This document shows, in pieces, positions 1 to 7,431 of a stretch of 64,000 nucleotides of DNA. Position 1 is the first letter of the stretch; each line of letters begins with the position of its first letter. The DNA comes from Streptomyces sp. ISL-96 (GTDB lineage Bacteria; Actinomycetota; Actinomycetes; Streptomycetales; Streptomycetaceae): positions 62,001-126,000 of the forward strand of contig NZ_JAGGPA010000006.1 of the NCBI RefSeq assembly GCF_018614035.1, written 5' to 3'. The translations under genes and the position numbers were made by a program. The notes beneath the pieces were generated by a model. That model had not been told where the DNA came from and ran no database searches. It saw only the letters and a list, made by a program, of their open reading frames with translations.

Positions 1-1
1 G

Positions 2-199
2 ATCTTCCGTCCGAAGCACGAGGTGATCCTGGTCTACCTCAGACTCGACCCGGACATGGTCGAGCTGGAGGAGGGCTTCTCCCGCGACATGCGCGGCATC
101 GGGCACCTCGGGACGGGCGACCTGGAGGTGCGCATCTCCTCGGCGGCCGACCTTGAGAAGGCGGGACCGCTGATCCGGCGGGCGTTCGAGGCGGCCTGA
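2..199 (+). CDS. DUF5655-like protein, C-terminal end only
   Basis: The reading frame is open from the window edge and encodes the last 65 residues of a protein. The segment YLRLDPDMV followed by RDMRGIGHLGTGDLEVRI matches the C-terminal part of DUF5655/COG3586 proteins, a family of unknown function related to restriction-endonuclease-like folds. The start lies outside the window. It is followed by a strong hairpin terminator and converges with the methyltransferase. Whether it belongs to the element or to the flanking chromosome cannot be decided here. Confidence 0.75.
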   Translation: MFRPKHEVILVYLRLDPDMVELEEGFSRDMRGIGHLGTGDLEVRISSAADLEKAGPLIRRAFEAA

Positions 200-208
200 C
201 GCAAGAGG

Positions 209-252
209 AAGGGCGGCTGGAGCATCGGTTTCTCGATGCTCCAGCCGCCCTT
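209..252. terminator. Bidirectional hairpin terminator
   Basis: A 19-bp perfect inverted repeat (209-227 with 234-252, six-base loop) has A residues on its left arm and a T run at 251-254. It lies between two convergent genes and can end transcription from both sides. Confidence 0.85.
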
Positions 253-295
253 TTGCGTCTGCGGTCCGTCGGCCCCGGCCTGGTTGGTCTCATGC

Positions 296-1042
296 TCACG
301 CCTCCGGTCCGGCCAGGACGAAGTCGTCCTGGATCAGCCCCGCCTGGAGCCTTCGCTCGGCGACGGCGGCGTAGTGCGACGACAGCTCGACCCCCACGAA
401 CTTTCGGCCCTCGCGCAAGGCGGCGACTCCCGTGGAGCCGCTGCCGGTGAAGGGGTCGAGGACGGTGCCGCCCTCGGGGCAGATCTGCACGAGCTGCTGC
501 ATGATCTCGACCGGCTTCTGGGTGATGTGCACGCGGTCCTTGCGCGGCTGGGAGGCGATGAAGTGGCCGGGCAGGTACAGATCCCGGTCCTTCGCCAGAC
601 TGCCCTTGACGCCCCAGGTGATGAACTCGGCCGACTGCTTGAACCCGCCCTTGCGAGGCCGGCTGGCGGGCTTGATCCACGGGATCGTGCCGCTCCAGGT
701 CCAGCCCGCCATCTGCAGGGCGTCGGACGTGGTCGGCTCCTGACGCCAGTCCGAGAAGACGATGGCGACCGAGTGCTCGGTGGAGGCCCGATACGCCTCG
801 GTGAGCAGGGCGGTCAGCCAGCTTCGATAGCTCCTCTGGTCGCGGTTCTCTCCGGGGAAGTTCTGCAGGTCGTGCGCGCTGTTGCTGGTGACGTACTTGG
901 CTCGCGCGGTGCGACCGGTGCGGTCCGAGCTGGTGCGTCCGCCGGAGTTGTACGGCGGGTCGGTGATGACGGCGTTGACGCTCTCGTCCGGGAGGGTCTT
1001 GAGCACGGTGAGGGCGTCGCCTCGGTGCAGCGTGTAGCTCAT
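296..1042 (-). CDS. Site-specific DNA methyltransferase (N4-cytosine/N6-adenine type)
   Basis: The 248-residue protein carries the amino-methyltransferase catalytic motif IV as DPPY (residues 28-31, context VITDPPYNSGG) and, near the C-terminus, the AdoMet-binding motif VLDPFTGSGSTG. This order (catalytic motif first) is that of beta-class N6A/N4C enzymes. No restriction endonuclease is adjacent, so it is probably an orphan enzyme that protects or marks the element. The frame is open upstream to 1141, but the ATG at 1042 has a good ribosome site (AAAGAGG, 7 nt upstream) and starts directly before the conserved MSYTLHRGDAL N-terminus. It diverges from the transfer operon. Confidence 0.85.
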   Translation of the reverse strand: MSYTLHRGDALTVLKTLPDESVNAVITDPPYNSGGRTSSDRTGRTARAKYVTSNSAHDLQNFPGENRDQRSYRSWLTALLTEAYRASTEHSVAIVFSDWRQEPTTSDALQMAGWTWSGTIPWIKPASRPRKGGFKQSAEFITWGVKGSLAKDRDLYLPGHFIASQPRKDRVHITQKPVEIMQQLVQICPEGGTVLDPFTGSGSTGVAALREGRKFVGVELSSHYAAVAERRLQAGLIQDDFVLAGPEA

Positions 1043-1141
1043 GTGCGGGGCCTCTTTCAGGGCACGACGGGACTGGGCCCGCTCCGGACGGCGCTCAACA
1101 ACGGCCGTTTCGAGCGGGGTTGCGCCGGACGTTAGCCGCAA

Positions 1142-1215
1142 TTTCCGGCCGCACCTAACGAACCATGCCGTGCTCCGCGCCCGGGTCCGAGAGCCGTTTG
1201 GTGCGGCCGGAATCC
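1142..1215. promoter_or_regulatory. Inverted GGCCGCACC motif between divergent transcription units
   Basis: TTTCCGGCCGCACC at 1142-1155 is repeated in inverted orientation as GGTGCGGCCGGAATC at 1200-1214, about 45 bp away. The pair sits between the methyltransferase (leftward) and the transfer operon (rightward), the place expected for a shared operator. Related GGCCGG(G/A)CCAAAT sequences occur at 12.87 and 21.09 kb. No matching regulator can be assigned. Confidence 0.4.
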
Positions 1216-1343
1216 CGGTCTACTGTCTCGCCATGTCACCGGGACGGAGCCCCGCTCCACCCTCGCTGACCTGTGCTTATCCGTGTTGCCTCGTCCAAAA
1301 ATGGCAGCACGGGAGGCCCGTTGACCCCTAGTTCCCGAAGCCG

Positions 1344-1541
1344 TGAGGAGACCCGGTGTACCGCCTGAGATTACGAGCGCGGCTGACTGCCGCGCGTGAC
1401 CCGAGACCGGCGTCCGGGAGCTACCAACTCCTCTGACACGGGCCCGCCCTGAGAGGCGGATTCACATCGGCGCGGTGCCGACGGCTTTGCACGAGAAGCC
1501 GGCACCGCGCCTCCTACGAAACCCAAGGAGCCGCTGCGATG
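1344..1541 (+). promoter_or_regulatory. Structured leader RNA of the transfer operon (NLPC-P60-motif-like)
   Basis: The leader contains, in order, GGGAGCTACCAACTCC (1412-1427), an ATTCACATC box near 1460-1468, a stem GGCGCGGTGCC/GGCACCGCGCC (1469-1479 with 1501-1511) whose terminal part holds CTTTGCACGAGAA, and a CTCCT/AGGAG hairpin (1511-1530) that pairs the ribosome site of the next ORF. The same blocks in the same order precede the replication/mobilisation operon at 44.37-44.55 kb on the other strand. An RNA called the NLPC-P60 motif was described upstream of NlpC/P60 genes in Streptomyces, and this position fits it. That assignment rests on context, not a covariance search. Sequestration of the ribosome site suggests control of translation. 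Confidence 0.6.
1356..1436 (+). CDS. Possible 26-residue leader ORF inside the structured leader
   Basis: A GTG start preceded by GAGGAG at good spacing opens a 26-codon frame that ends with TGA directly after the conserved GAGCTACCAACTCC block. The paralogous leader at 44.5 kb keeps the GAGGAGAC site but has only a six-codon frame. The conserved ribosome site suggests that a translated leader peptide takes part in regulation. Its sequence matches nothing I recognise. Confidence 0.35.
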   Translation: MYRLRLRARLTAARDPRPASGSYQLL

Positions 1542-1625
1542 CAGCATGCCCTGATACCCCCGCGTCCTGACCCAACACCGCTGTCCGGCTGGCACCACCG
1601 CCTCGGTGAACGGCGGCGGCGATGA
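1539..1625 (+). CDS. Small 28-residue ORF coupled to the wall hydrolase gene
   Basis: ATG at 1539 lies 8 nt after AGGAG, the ribosome site held in the leader hairpin, and the frame ends with a TGA that overlaps the ATG of the next gene (ATGA at 1622-1625). The peptide is rich in Pro, His and Arg and ends in GERRRR. No known domain. Its role may be translational coupling: the downstream gene has no good ribosome site of its own, so control of this ORF would control the operon. Confidence 0.55.
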   Translation: MQHALIPPRPDPTPLSGWHHRLGERRRR

Positions 1626-2770
1626 AGAAGACCACCGGAGCCGTCGTCGGTCTCTTCGCATCCGGTCCGCTGCTGCTGGCCGTTCCGATCCTCGCCATCG
1701 GTGCCGGGACGGCTTCGGCCGCCTGCTCGACCGGCGGTGCACAGGCTGTGGATACCTCAGCCGTTGCCGCTCAGGTGAAGGCGATCCTGGACGGCGGCGC
1801 CAAGGGGACGGTCTCCGTGCCGGGGCTGGACGATCCAGCCGAGCAGGTCCCGAACGCCAAGACGATCCAGGCCACCGGTGTCGCGATGAAGATCCCCGTC
1901 CGGGGGCAGATCGTGGCGCTGGCCACCGCGCTGCAGGAGAGCGGCCTGCGGAACATCACCTACGGGGACCGTGACTCGGTGGGGCTTTTCCAACAGCGGC
2001 CGTCGCAGGGCTGGGGCACCGTGGCCCAGATCATGGACCCGGTCTACTCCTCGACGAAGTTCTACGAGGGGCTGCGGGAGGTCTCGGGCTGGGAATCGAT
2101 GACCATCACCCAGGCCGCCCAGGCGGTGCAGCGCTCGGGCTATCCGGACGCCTACGCCAAGTGGGAGCCCCTGGCGACCGCCCTGCAGAAGGCGATCCAG
2201 CCGCTGCTGGCGAAGACCGGTGATCCCGCACCCACGCCCTCCCCGTCGGGGTCCGGGGGCGGCACTGCCAGCCCGGCGCCGAATGCCGCAGGCGGCTGTA
2301 CGACCGACGGGGACGGAACCGACTTCGGAACCATCCCTCCCGGGACGGTGCCGGACGGAAACAAGATCCCGGCCGATGCCTCACCGAAGGTGCAGACCGC
2401 GATTCGCTGGGCCATGGGCCAGCTCGGCACTCCGTACCAGTGGGGCGGCACGTGCACCGACTCCCACGGGGCGGACCCGATGGGTCGCTGCGACTGCTCC
2501 TCGCTGATGCAGATGTCCTACAAGGCGGCCGGGGTCATCCTGACGCGGACCACCTACACGCAGGTCAACGAGGGACAGCCGGTCTCAGCCGACGCTCTGA
2601 AACCCGGCGACCTGCTGTTCACCAGGGGCACCGCCCAAGTTCCTGAACACGTAGGCATGTTCATCGGCTCGGGCCTGGTCATTCATGCCCCGCGCACCGG
2701 CGACGTGGTCAAAATTTCGACCCTCGCCTCCTGGAAGCCGCAGATTCTCGCGGCCCGCCGAGTCATCTGA
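1622..2770 (+). CDS. Secreted two-domain peptidoglycan hydrolase (lysozyme-like plus NlpC/P60)
   Basis: This is the 382-residue T4SS-associated wall hydrolase that would open peptidoglycan for the transfer apparatus. Residues 1-33 form a signal peptide or membrane anchor ending in TASA. Residues 85-190 carry a transglycosylase-like domain (ALQESG with Glu106, then YGDRDSVGLFQQRPSQGWG). A Pro/Ser-rich linker spans 200-225. From about 255 an NlpC/P60 domain follows, with catalytic Cys292 in CDCSS and likely His343 (EHVGMF) and His355 (IHAP). Both active sites look intact. It is the first large gene of the transfer operon and starts inside the stop codon of the small ORF. Confidence 0.9.
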   Translation: MKKTTGAVVGLFASGPLLLAVPILAIGAGTASAACSTGGAQAVDTSAVAAQVKAILDGGAKGTVSVPGLDDPAEQVPNAKTIQATGVAMKIPVRGQIVALATALQESGLRNITYGDRDSVGLFQQRPSQGWGTVAQIMDPVYSSTKFYEGLREVSGWESMTITQAAQAVQRSGYPDAYAKWEPLATALQKAIQPLLAKTGDPAPTPSPSGSGGGTASPAPNAAGGCTTDGDGTDFGTIPPGTVPDGNKIPADASPKVQTAIRWAMGQLGTPYQWGGTCTDSHGADPMGRCDCSSLMQMSYKAAGVILTRTTYTQVNEGQPVSADALKPGDLLFTRGTAQVPEHVGMFIGSGLVIHAPRTGDVVKISTLASWKPQILAARRVI

Positions 2771-2857
2771 CCGGCGCTTCTCCCCCTCCTCTCCCCCCTG
2801 CACCGCCGCTGTGGCCCTTCGGGCTTTGGCGTGCGCTGAATCGAACTGGAGTTCGTT

Positions 2858-3166
2858 ATGTTTCTCGCCGACAAGGTCATCCAGCTCGCCTACGACCCGG
2901 GGATCAAGCCCAACGAGGGCGGCCTGCCGGGCCTCTCGGTCCTCAAGCAGGTGATGGGGTCGATCAATCTGTTCGGCATCATCGCCGTGGTCGGCGCGCT
3001 CGCGGTCAGCGCTGGTGTGTGGGCCTGGGGCCACCACTCCGGCGGCCACCAGGCCGAGGCCAACGGTAAGAAGGGCGTGCTCGTCAGCGCTGGTGCGGCC
3101 CTCCTGCTTGGCGCCGCGAACGGCGTGGTGGCGTTCTTCAGCACGCTGGGGACGCAGGTCCGCTGA
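2858..3166 (+). CDS. Small two-helix membrane protein (DUF6112-like)
   Basis: The 102-residue protein has an N-terminal segment LPGLSVLKQVMG and two hydrophobic helices, at about 38-57 and 75-95. Size, topology and position resemble the DUF6112 proteins of actinobacterial conjugative elements, and more loosely VirB2/TrbC pilin-like subunits. It overlaps the next gene by one base (TGATG). The DUF assignment is by pattern only. Confidence 0.65.
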   Translation: MFLADKVIQLAYDPGIKPNEGGLPGLSVLKQVMGSINLFGIIAVVGALAVSAGVWAWGHHSGGHQAEANGKKGVLVSAGAALLLGAANGVVAFFSTLGTQVR

Positions 3167-3849
3167 TGTCTTCCCGTTCCACGAACCCCGGCGGCGCATC
3201 TCGCGTGCGCCGCCGAGCGCTGATCGGCACCGTCGCCCTGGTCGTGCTCGTCGCCCTCGCCGGCCTGGCCGCCTATCTCACTCGCGATGGCCGGACCTCC
3301 TCCGAGGTCTCTCCCTCGCAGGCGAGTTCGGCGTCCCCCTCCCCTGCTCCGTCCGCTTCTTCCCGCCCGTCATCCGGCAGTCGCAGCACGCTGCCCGCGC
3401 GCCCGTCCACGCACGACCCGATCACCTTCGGGAAGGCGGCTGCGGCAGCTCTGTGGTCCTACGACACCCGGGCGTACTCGCAGCCGGAGCTGCTGGCGGC
3501 ACTGCATACCTGGCTGACCGCCGAGGCCAAGTACGCCGACGCCGCGTCGGTCGACGCGCTCGTCCCCTCGCCCGTGCTGTGGGGGCGGATGGCCGACAAC
3601 GGCCAGTACGCCACTGCCGTCGCCACCGAGGCCCGCTTTCCTGATTCGTTCAGCCGGGCGCTTCAGGCCGATCCCGGGGCCGTCGCCCAGGCGTACGTCT
3701 ACGCCGTCACGGTCTCCGGCAAGCAGTCGATCGCCTGGGACGGATCGTCCGCCGGAGGCGCCGAGGACCGGGTCACCACCCTCGCCATCCAGTGCCGGCC
3801 CTCCCAGCCCTGCGCTTTGGCCGGTGTCCTGCCGGCCGTCGCGCCCTGA
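3166..3849 (+). CDS. Single-pass membrane protein, VirB8/TcpC-like candidate
   Basis: The 227-residue protein has a short basic cytoplasmic start, one transmembrane helix (about 18-40), a Ser/Pro-rich linker (45-85) and a compact extracytoplasmic domain. This bitopic layout, the length and the position between a VirB2-like and a VirB6-like gene are those of VirB8/TcpC scaffold proteins. Sequence similarity is not obvious, so the assignment is an inference from topology and order. Confidence 0.5.
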   Translation: MSSRSTNPGGASRVRRRALIGTVALVVLVALAGLAAYLTRDGRTSSEVSPSQASSASPSPAPSASSRPSSGSRSTLPARPSTHDPITFGKAAAAALWSYDTRAYSQPELLAALHTWLTAEAKYADAASVDALVPSPVLWGRMADNGQYATAVATEARFPDSFSRALQADPGAVAQAYVYAVTVSGKQSIAWDGSSAGGAEDRVTTLAIQCRPSQPCALAGVLPAVAP

Positions 3850-3876
3850 CCCGCACCCCAGAAAGGAGGTACCGCC

Positions 3877-5304
3877 ATGGGAGTCTGCGACCTTCCGCTG
3901 ATGGACAAGGTCTGCGGCGCAGTCGACTTCGCCACCAACCCCGCCGGGACCGTCACCGACGGCATCGGGGCGTGGATCGCGAAGTCAACGGGTGAGCTGG
4001 CCGCCAGCGCGGCCGACCTCGCCGCCAAGGCCGTCAACGAAACCACCGCCATCGATCTCAACGCCGGTTGGTTCCGGGACAACTACGAGCTGCTGTTGCC
4101 CATCGGCCTCGCCTTGACCGTCGGCACGTTCTGCATCCAGTTGATGTTCGCGGCCTGGCGGCGGGACGAACGCGCCCTCGCCCAAGCGGCGATCGGCACG
4201 ATGACCGGCGTCCTCTTCTCCTTCTGCGCCGTCGCCTTCACCTCCGTGGCCCTCACGGTGGTCGACGCTCTGTCCGACGGCCTGTTCCAAGCAGCCAACA
4301 GCTCAGTGGACGACGCGATCCGCCGCGTTATCAAGGTCAACCAGTTGGGGGCGATGTACGGCCTCGGCTGGGGTGTCCCAGCCCTGGTCGCCCTCGGCTG
4401 CGCGATCGGCGCGTTCATGTACTGGGGCGTGATGGTCGCCCGCAAGGTCGGCGTCCTGATCATGGTCGCCCTCGCGGTCTTCGCCGGAGCCGGCGGCGGC
4501 TGGGAGGTCGCCAAGCGCTGGCGGCGGGGTTGGATCGAGGCCACCGCCACCCTCGTCGTGTCGAAACTGCTGATGACCGTGGTCTTCCTGATCGGCGTCT
4601 CGGCGATGGGCAAGTCCGATGCCACGGACGGAATGGCCGCTCTGTCCGACGCGATGGCCGGCATTGTCGTGATGGTCCTGGTCCTGCTCTGCCCGTACGC
4701 CACCTACAAGTTCGTCCACTGGGCGACCGACGGCGGCGGACACGACGACCTGCACCGTACCGGCGTCGCTGGCATGGCAGTCGCCGCTGGGGCCGCGAAG
4801 ACCGCGGGCAGCCTGGCGATGCAGGCCAGCACCGGCACCCCTGCTCCGCAGGGGCCGAGCAAGGTCCCCGGCGCGGGTGTCGATGGTGTCGCCTCCGGCA
4901 TCAACCCCTCCGGCGGCAACCTCAGCAAGGAAGGGATCGACGCCGGGCCGCCCAAGCCGCAGACCCGCTTCCGGTACGGCGAAGACCCGAACGCTGCTGG
5001 CGACAAGGGTCGAGCGCTGATCCAGCGACCCGGCATCCCGCCGCTCATCACCCGACCCAGCGAGGGCGAAGCGGGAGGTTCCGAAGGGGGCGCCCCGGGT
5101 GCCGCCGGCGGCTCTGGTCAGTTCGCTGACGCGTCGGCTCCGGGCAGCAGCATGACCCGCGCTGGTGCCGCGCCGCCTGCCGGCCTGGCGCCCGGGGGCA
5201 CGAGCAGCCCTGCCGCACCGCCGCCTTCCACCGGTCCGTCGGCAACCGGTTCCCCGACACCGACGAGCTGGGTGTACCCCAACCAGCCGCGTTCGGGGTC
5301 CTGA
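3877..5304 (+). CDS. TrbL/VirB6-like polytopic membrane protein
   Basis: The 475-residue protein begins after a very strong ribosome site (AAAGGAGG). After a hydrophilic N-terminus (1-65) it has five or six membrane helices (about 70-290) and a long disordered Gly/Pro/Ser/Ala-rich C-terminal tail. This is the architecture of TrbL/VirB6 inner-membrane channel proteins of actinobacterial conjugation systems. It lies between the VirB8-like and the SCO6880-like genes, as expected for a T4SS operon. Confidence 0.75.
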   Translation: MGVCDLPLMDKVCGAVDFATNPAGTVTDGIGAWIAKSTGELAASAADLAAKAVNETTAIDLNAGWFRDNYELLLPIGLALTVGTFCIQLMFAAWRRDERALAQAAIGTMTGVLFSFCAVAFTSVALTVVDALSDGLFQAANSSVDDAIRRVIKVNQLGAMYGLGWGVPALVALGCAIGAFMYWGVMVARKVGVLIMVALAVFAGAGGGWEVAKRWRRGWIEATATLVVSKLLMTVVFLIGVSAMGKSDATDGMAALSDAMAGIVVMVLVLLCPYATYKFVHWATDGGGHDDLHRTGVAGMAVAAGAAKTAGSLAMQASTGTPAPQGPSKVPGAGVDGVASGINPSGGNLSKEGIDAGPPKPQTRFRYGEDPNAAGDKGRALIQRPGIPPLITRPSEGEAGGSEGGAPGAAGGSGQFADASAPGSSMTRAGAAPPAGLAPGGTSSPAAPPPSTGPSATGSPTPTSWVYPNQPRSGS

Positions 5305-5386
5305 CCAACCACAGCCGGGGGCGGGCTGCATCCCGCAGCCCGCCCCCGTACCCAGCATCGCCGATCACCAGAAACGGAGCCTTTCC

Positions 5387-5448
5387 ATGGCCTCCAGAAG
5401 AGCGCCGAACGCCTCGCACTCCGCCCGCTCCCACCGTCTGGAACCACC
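5387..5448 (+). promoter_or_regulatory. Conserved leader ORF, copy 1
   Basis: An ATG with a good ribosome site (ACGGAG) opens a peptide beginning MASRRAPN and reaching LEPPC exactly where the ATG of the next gene overlaps it in another reading frame. The leader frame then stops at 5488. Two more copies precede the coupling protein (15172) and the DUF4913 gene (21152) with the same spacing of 62-65 nt. The main gene lacks a clear ribosome site of its own, so expression may be coupled to this ORF. Confidence 0.55.
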
Positions 5449-6918
5449 ATGTCTGACAAGCCCCAGGCCGAAGCCACGGCCACCGTGAAGTTCCCGCACC
5501 GCAGCAGGCGCGGCATCCTGCTCGGCCTCACCGCCCCGCAACTGATCGTCGTGAGCCTCACCGGCCTGCTCCTGCTCGCCGTGATCCTCGCCCGTGGCGT
5601 GGTCGGCGCTCTCGAACTCATCCCGCTGTGGGCCGCCATCGCCCTGCTCGTCTTCGTCCGCTACCGAGGCCGAGCCCTGGCCGACTGGGCTCCGATCGTT
5701 ACCCGGTACGTGCTCCGCCGGATGCGGGGCCAGTTGATCTGGCTCGTCCGGCCCTCCCGCCGCCCGGTCCGCGAAGGACTCCTCCACCTGCCCGGCACCG
5801 CCGCCAGCCTGCGCGTGGTCACCGCACCCGACCGCCGGTACGGCGCGGTCCACAACCCCCACACCGGCACGTTGACCGCCGTCGTCAAGGTGTCCTCCCG
5901 CGCCTACGCGCTGCTCGACCCGGGCACCCAGAATGCCAATGTCAACGGCTGGGGACGCGCGCTGGCCGCGCTCGCCCGCACCGGCCAGGTCGCCCGTATC
6001 CAGGTGATCGAGCGCACCGTCCCGGACTCCGGCGACGCCCTTCGCCGGTACTGGGAGGAGCACGGACAGCCCAATGCCCCCGTGGCCGGCGCGATCTACA
6101 GCGAGCTGATCCAGAGCGCGGGCCCGGCTGCGGCTCCGCACGAAACGTACGTCGCGGTGTCGCTGGACGCCAAGGCCGCGCGACGTCTGATCAACCAGGC
6201 CGGAGGCGGCCTGACCGGGTCCTTCAGCGTCCTGGCGCAGCTGACGTCGACCTTCGACCAGGCCGCGCGAACCGCCGGGCTCAATCCCACCGGCTGGCTC
6301 AGCGCCCACGAGATCGCGGCCGTCGTGCGAACGGCGTACGACCCCAAGGCCCTTGCCGCGCTGGATCGTTGGTCCACCGCCGGACGTCCCGAGGCTGAGC
6401 CCGCCGCTGCCGGTCCCGTCGTGGTCGTCGAGAAGTCGGACCACATCGCGACCGACTCGGCCGTCCACTCCACGTACTGGGTGGAGAACTGGCCGAGGAC
6501 CGAGACGTCGGCGGGCTTTCTGCACCAGCTCCTGTTCACCGCCGGGGTCCGACGCACGCTGTCGCTGTCGTACGAGCCGAAGGGACTGGACGCCGCCCTG
6601 CGTGACGTCCAGCGCAAGAAGTCCAGCGTGATCGCCGACGCCGCCGAGCGAGCCCGGCGCGGCCAGGTCGACTCCGAAGCGGACTCGATCGAGTACCAGG
6701 ACATCAAGTCCCGTGAGCGCCAGCTCATCGCGGGCCACGCGGATGTCGCCCTGACCGGCCTGCTGACCGTCTCGGCCGACTCCGAGGAGGAACTCCGTTC
6801 CGCCTGCGCAGTCGTGGAGACCGCGGCCGTCGGCGCCCAGCTCGACCTCCGGCCGCTCACCTGGCAGCAGGCCGAAGCGTTCACCGCCGCCGCCATGCCG
6901 CTCGCCCTCGCCGCCTGA
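5449..6918 (+). CDS. SCO6880-family conjugation protein (PrgI-like N-terminus)
   Basis: The 489-residue protein has a basic start, two adjacent transmembrane helices (about 30-70) and a long soluble region. The beginning FPHRSRRGILLGLTAPQL is typical of SCO6880-family proteins, which carry a PrgI/VirB3-like N-terminal domain and precede the VirB4 ATPase in Streptomyces elements. It probably links the ATPase to the membrane complex. The C-terminus MPLALAA resembles an ssrA-type degradation signal, which may be chance. It is preceded by leader ORF copy 1. Confidence 0.8.
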   Translation: MSDKPQAEATATVKFPHRSRRGILLGLTAPQLIVVSLTGLLLLAVILARGVVGALELIPLWAAIALLVFVRYRGRALADWAPIVTRYVLRRMRGQLIWLVRPSRRPVREGLLHLPGTAASLRVVTAPDRRYGAVHNPHTGTLTAVVKVSSRAYALLDPGTQNANVNGWGRALAALARTGQVARIQVIERTVPDSGDALRRYWEEHGQPNAPVAGAIYSELIQSAGPAAAPHETYVAVSLDAKAARRLINQAGGGLTGSFSVLAQLTSTFDQAARTAGLNPTGWLSAHEIAAVVRTAYDPKALAALDRWSTAGRPEAEPAAAGPVVVVEKSDHIATDSAVHSTYWVENWPRTETSAGFLHQLLFTAGVRRTLSLSYEPKGLDAALRDVQRKKSSVIADAAERARRGQVDSEADSIEYQDIKSRERQLIAGHADVALTGLLTVSADSEEELRSACAVVETAAVGAQLDLRPLTWQQAEAFTAAAMPLALAA

Positions 6919-6952
6919 TGCCGGCCTCCCCTCCCTCCGAAAGAGCACCCCC

Positions 6953-7405
6953 ATGTCCCGCACCGCCAGCCCGACCGCGCAGGACTTCGTGCCCTTCGCC
7001 ACCGCCGCGCTCGACTTCCACCGCGCGCTCAACGTGCCAGGCGGTCCTCTCGTCACCACCCGCGCCGAGCTGGACGCCCTGCACTCCCACCTCGTGTCCC
7101 TACATGGCTTGCTCGACGCCCATACCGCCCGCACCGGCCAGCTCGTCCCGACCGAGGGCGACCAGCTCCGCGCCGCCCGCACTCGAATCTGGCAGGCCGC
7201 CGACCACGTCCACGCCGCCTACCACGCGGCACCTCAGCCGGACTCCGGCGAGGTACCCGAACGCGAGGCGTGCCAGGCCGGCCTGCCAGAAGGGGCGCCA
7301 GAGCTGACCATCTGCCAGCGCCACCAGCGCACCGCGCACCTGGTGCGCCGCCGCACCACCCCGGCCGACCTGCACGCGCCGTTCACCGGCCTCATCCGCC
7401 GCTGA
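6953..7405 (+). CDS. Hypothetical protein of the transfer operon
   Basis: A 150-residue soluble protein with no recognised domain. It is Ala/His-rich and mostly helical by composition (HSHLVSLHGLLDAH, AADHVHAAYH). It lies between the SCO6880-like gene and the VirB4-like gene, 34 and 26 bp from its neighbours, so it is co-transcribed with the T4SS core. It lacks the shared C-terminal tail found in many later genes of the operon. Confidence 0.7.
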   Translation: MSRTASPTAQDFVPFATAALDFHRALNVPGGPLVTTRAELDALHSHLVSLHGLLDAHTARTGQLVPTEGDQLRAARTRIWQAADHVHAAYHAAPQPDSGEVPEREACQAGLPEGAPELTICQRHQRTAHLVRRRTTPADLHAPFTGLIRR

Positions 7406-7431
7406 CCCGCCTTCCGTCTGGAGAAACGTTC

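Noticed and set aside
5365..7182. A 605-codon leftward frame opposite the SCO6880-like gene
   Set aside because: Shadow frame typical of high-GC DNA; the opposite gene has membrane helices and family signatures.
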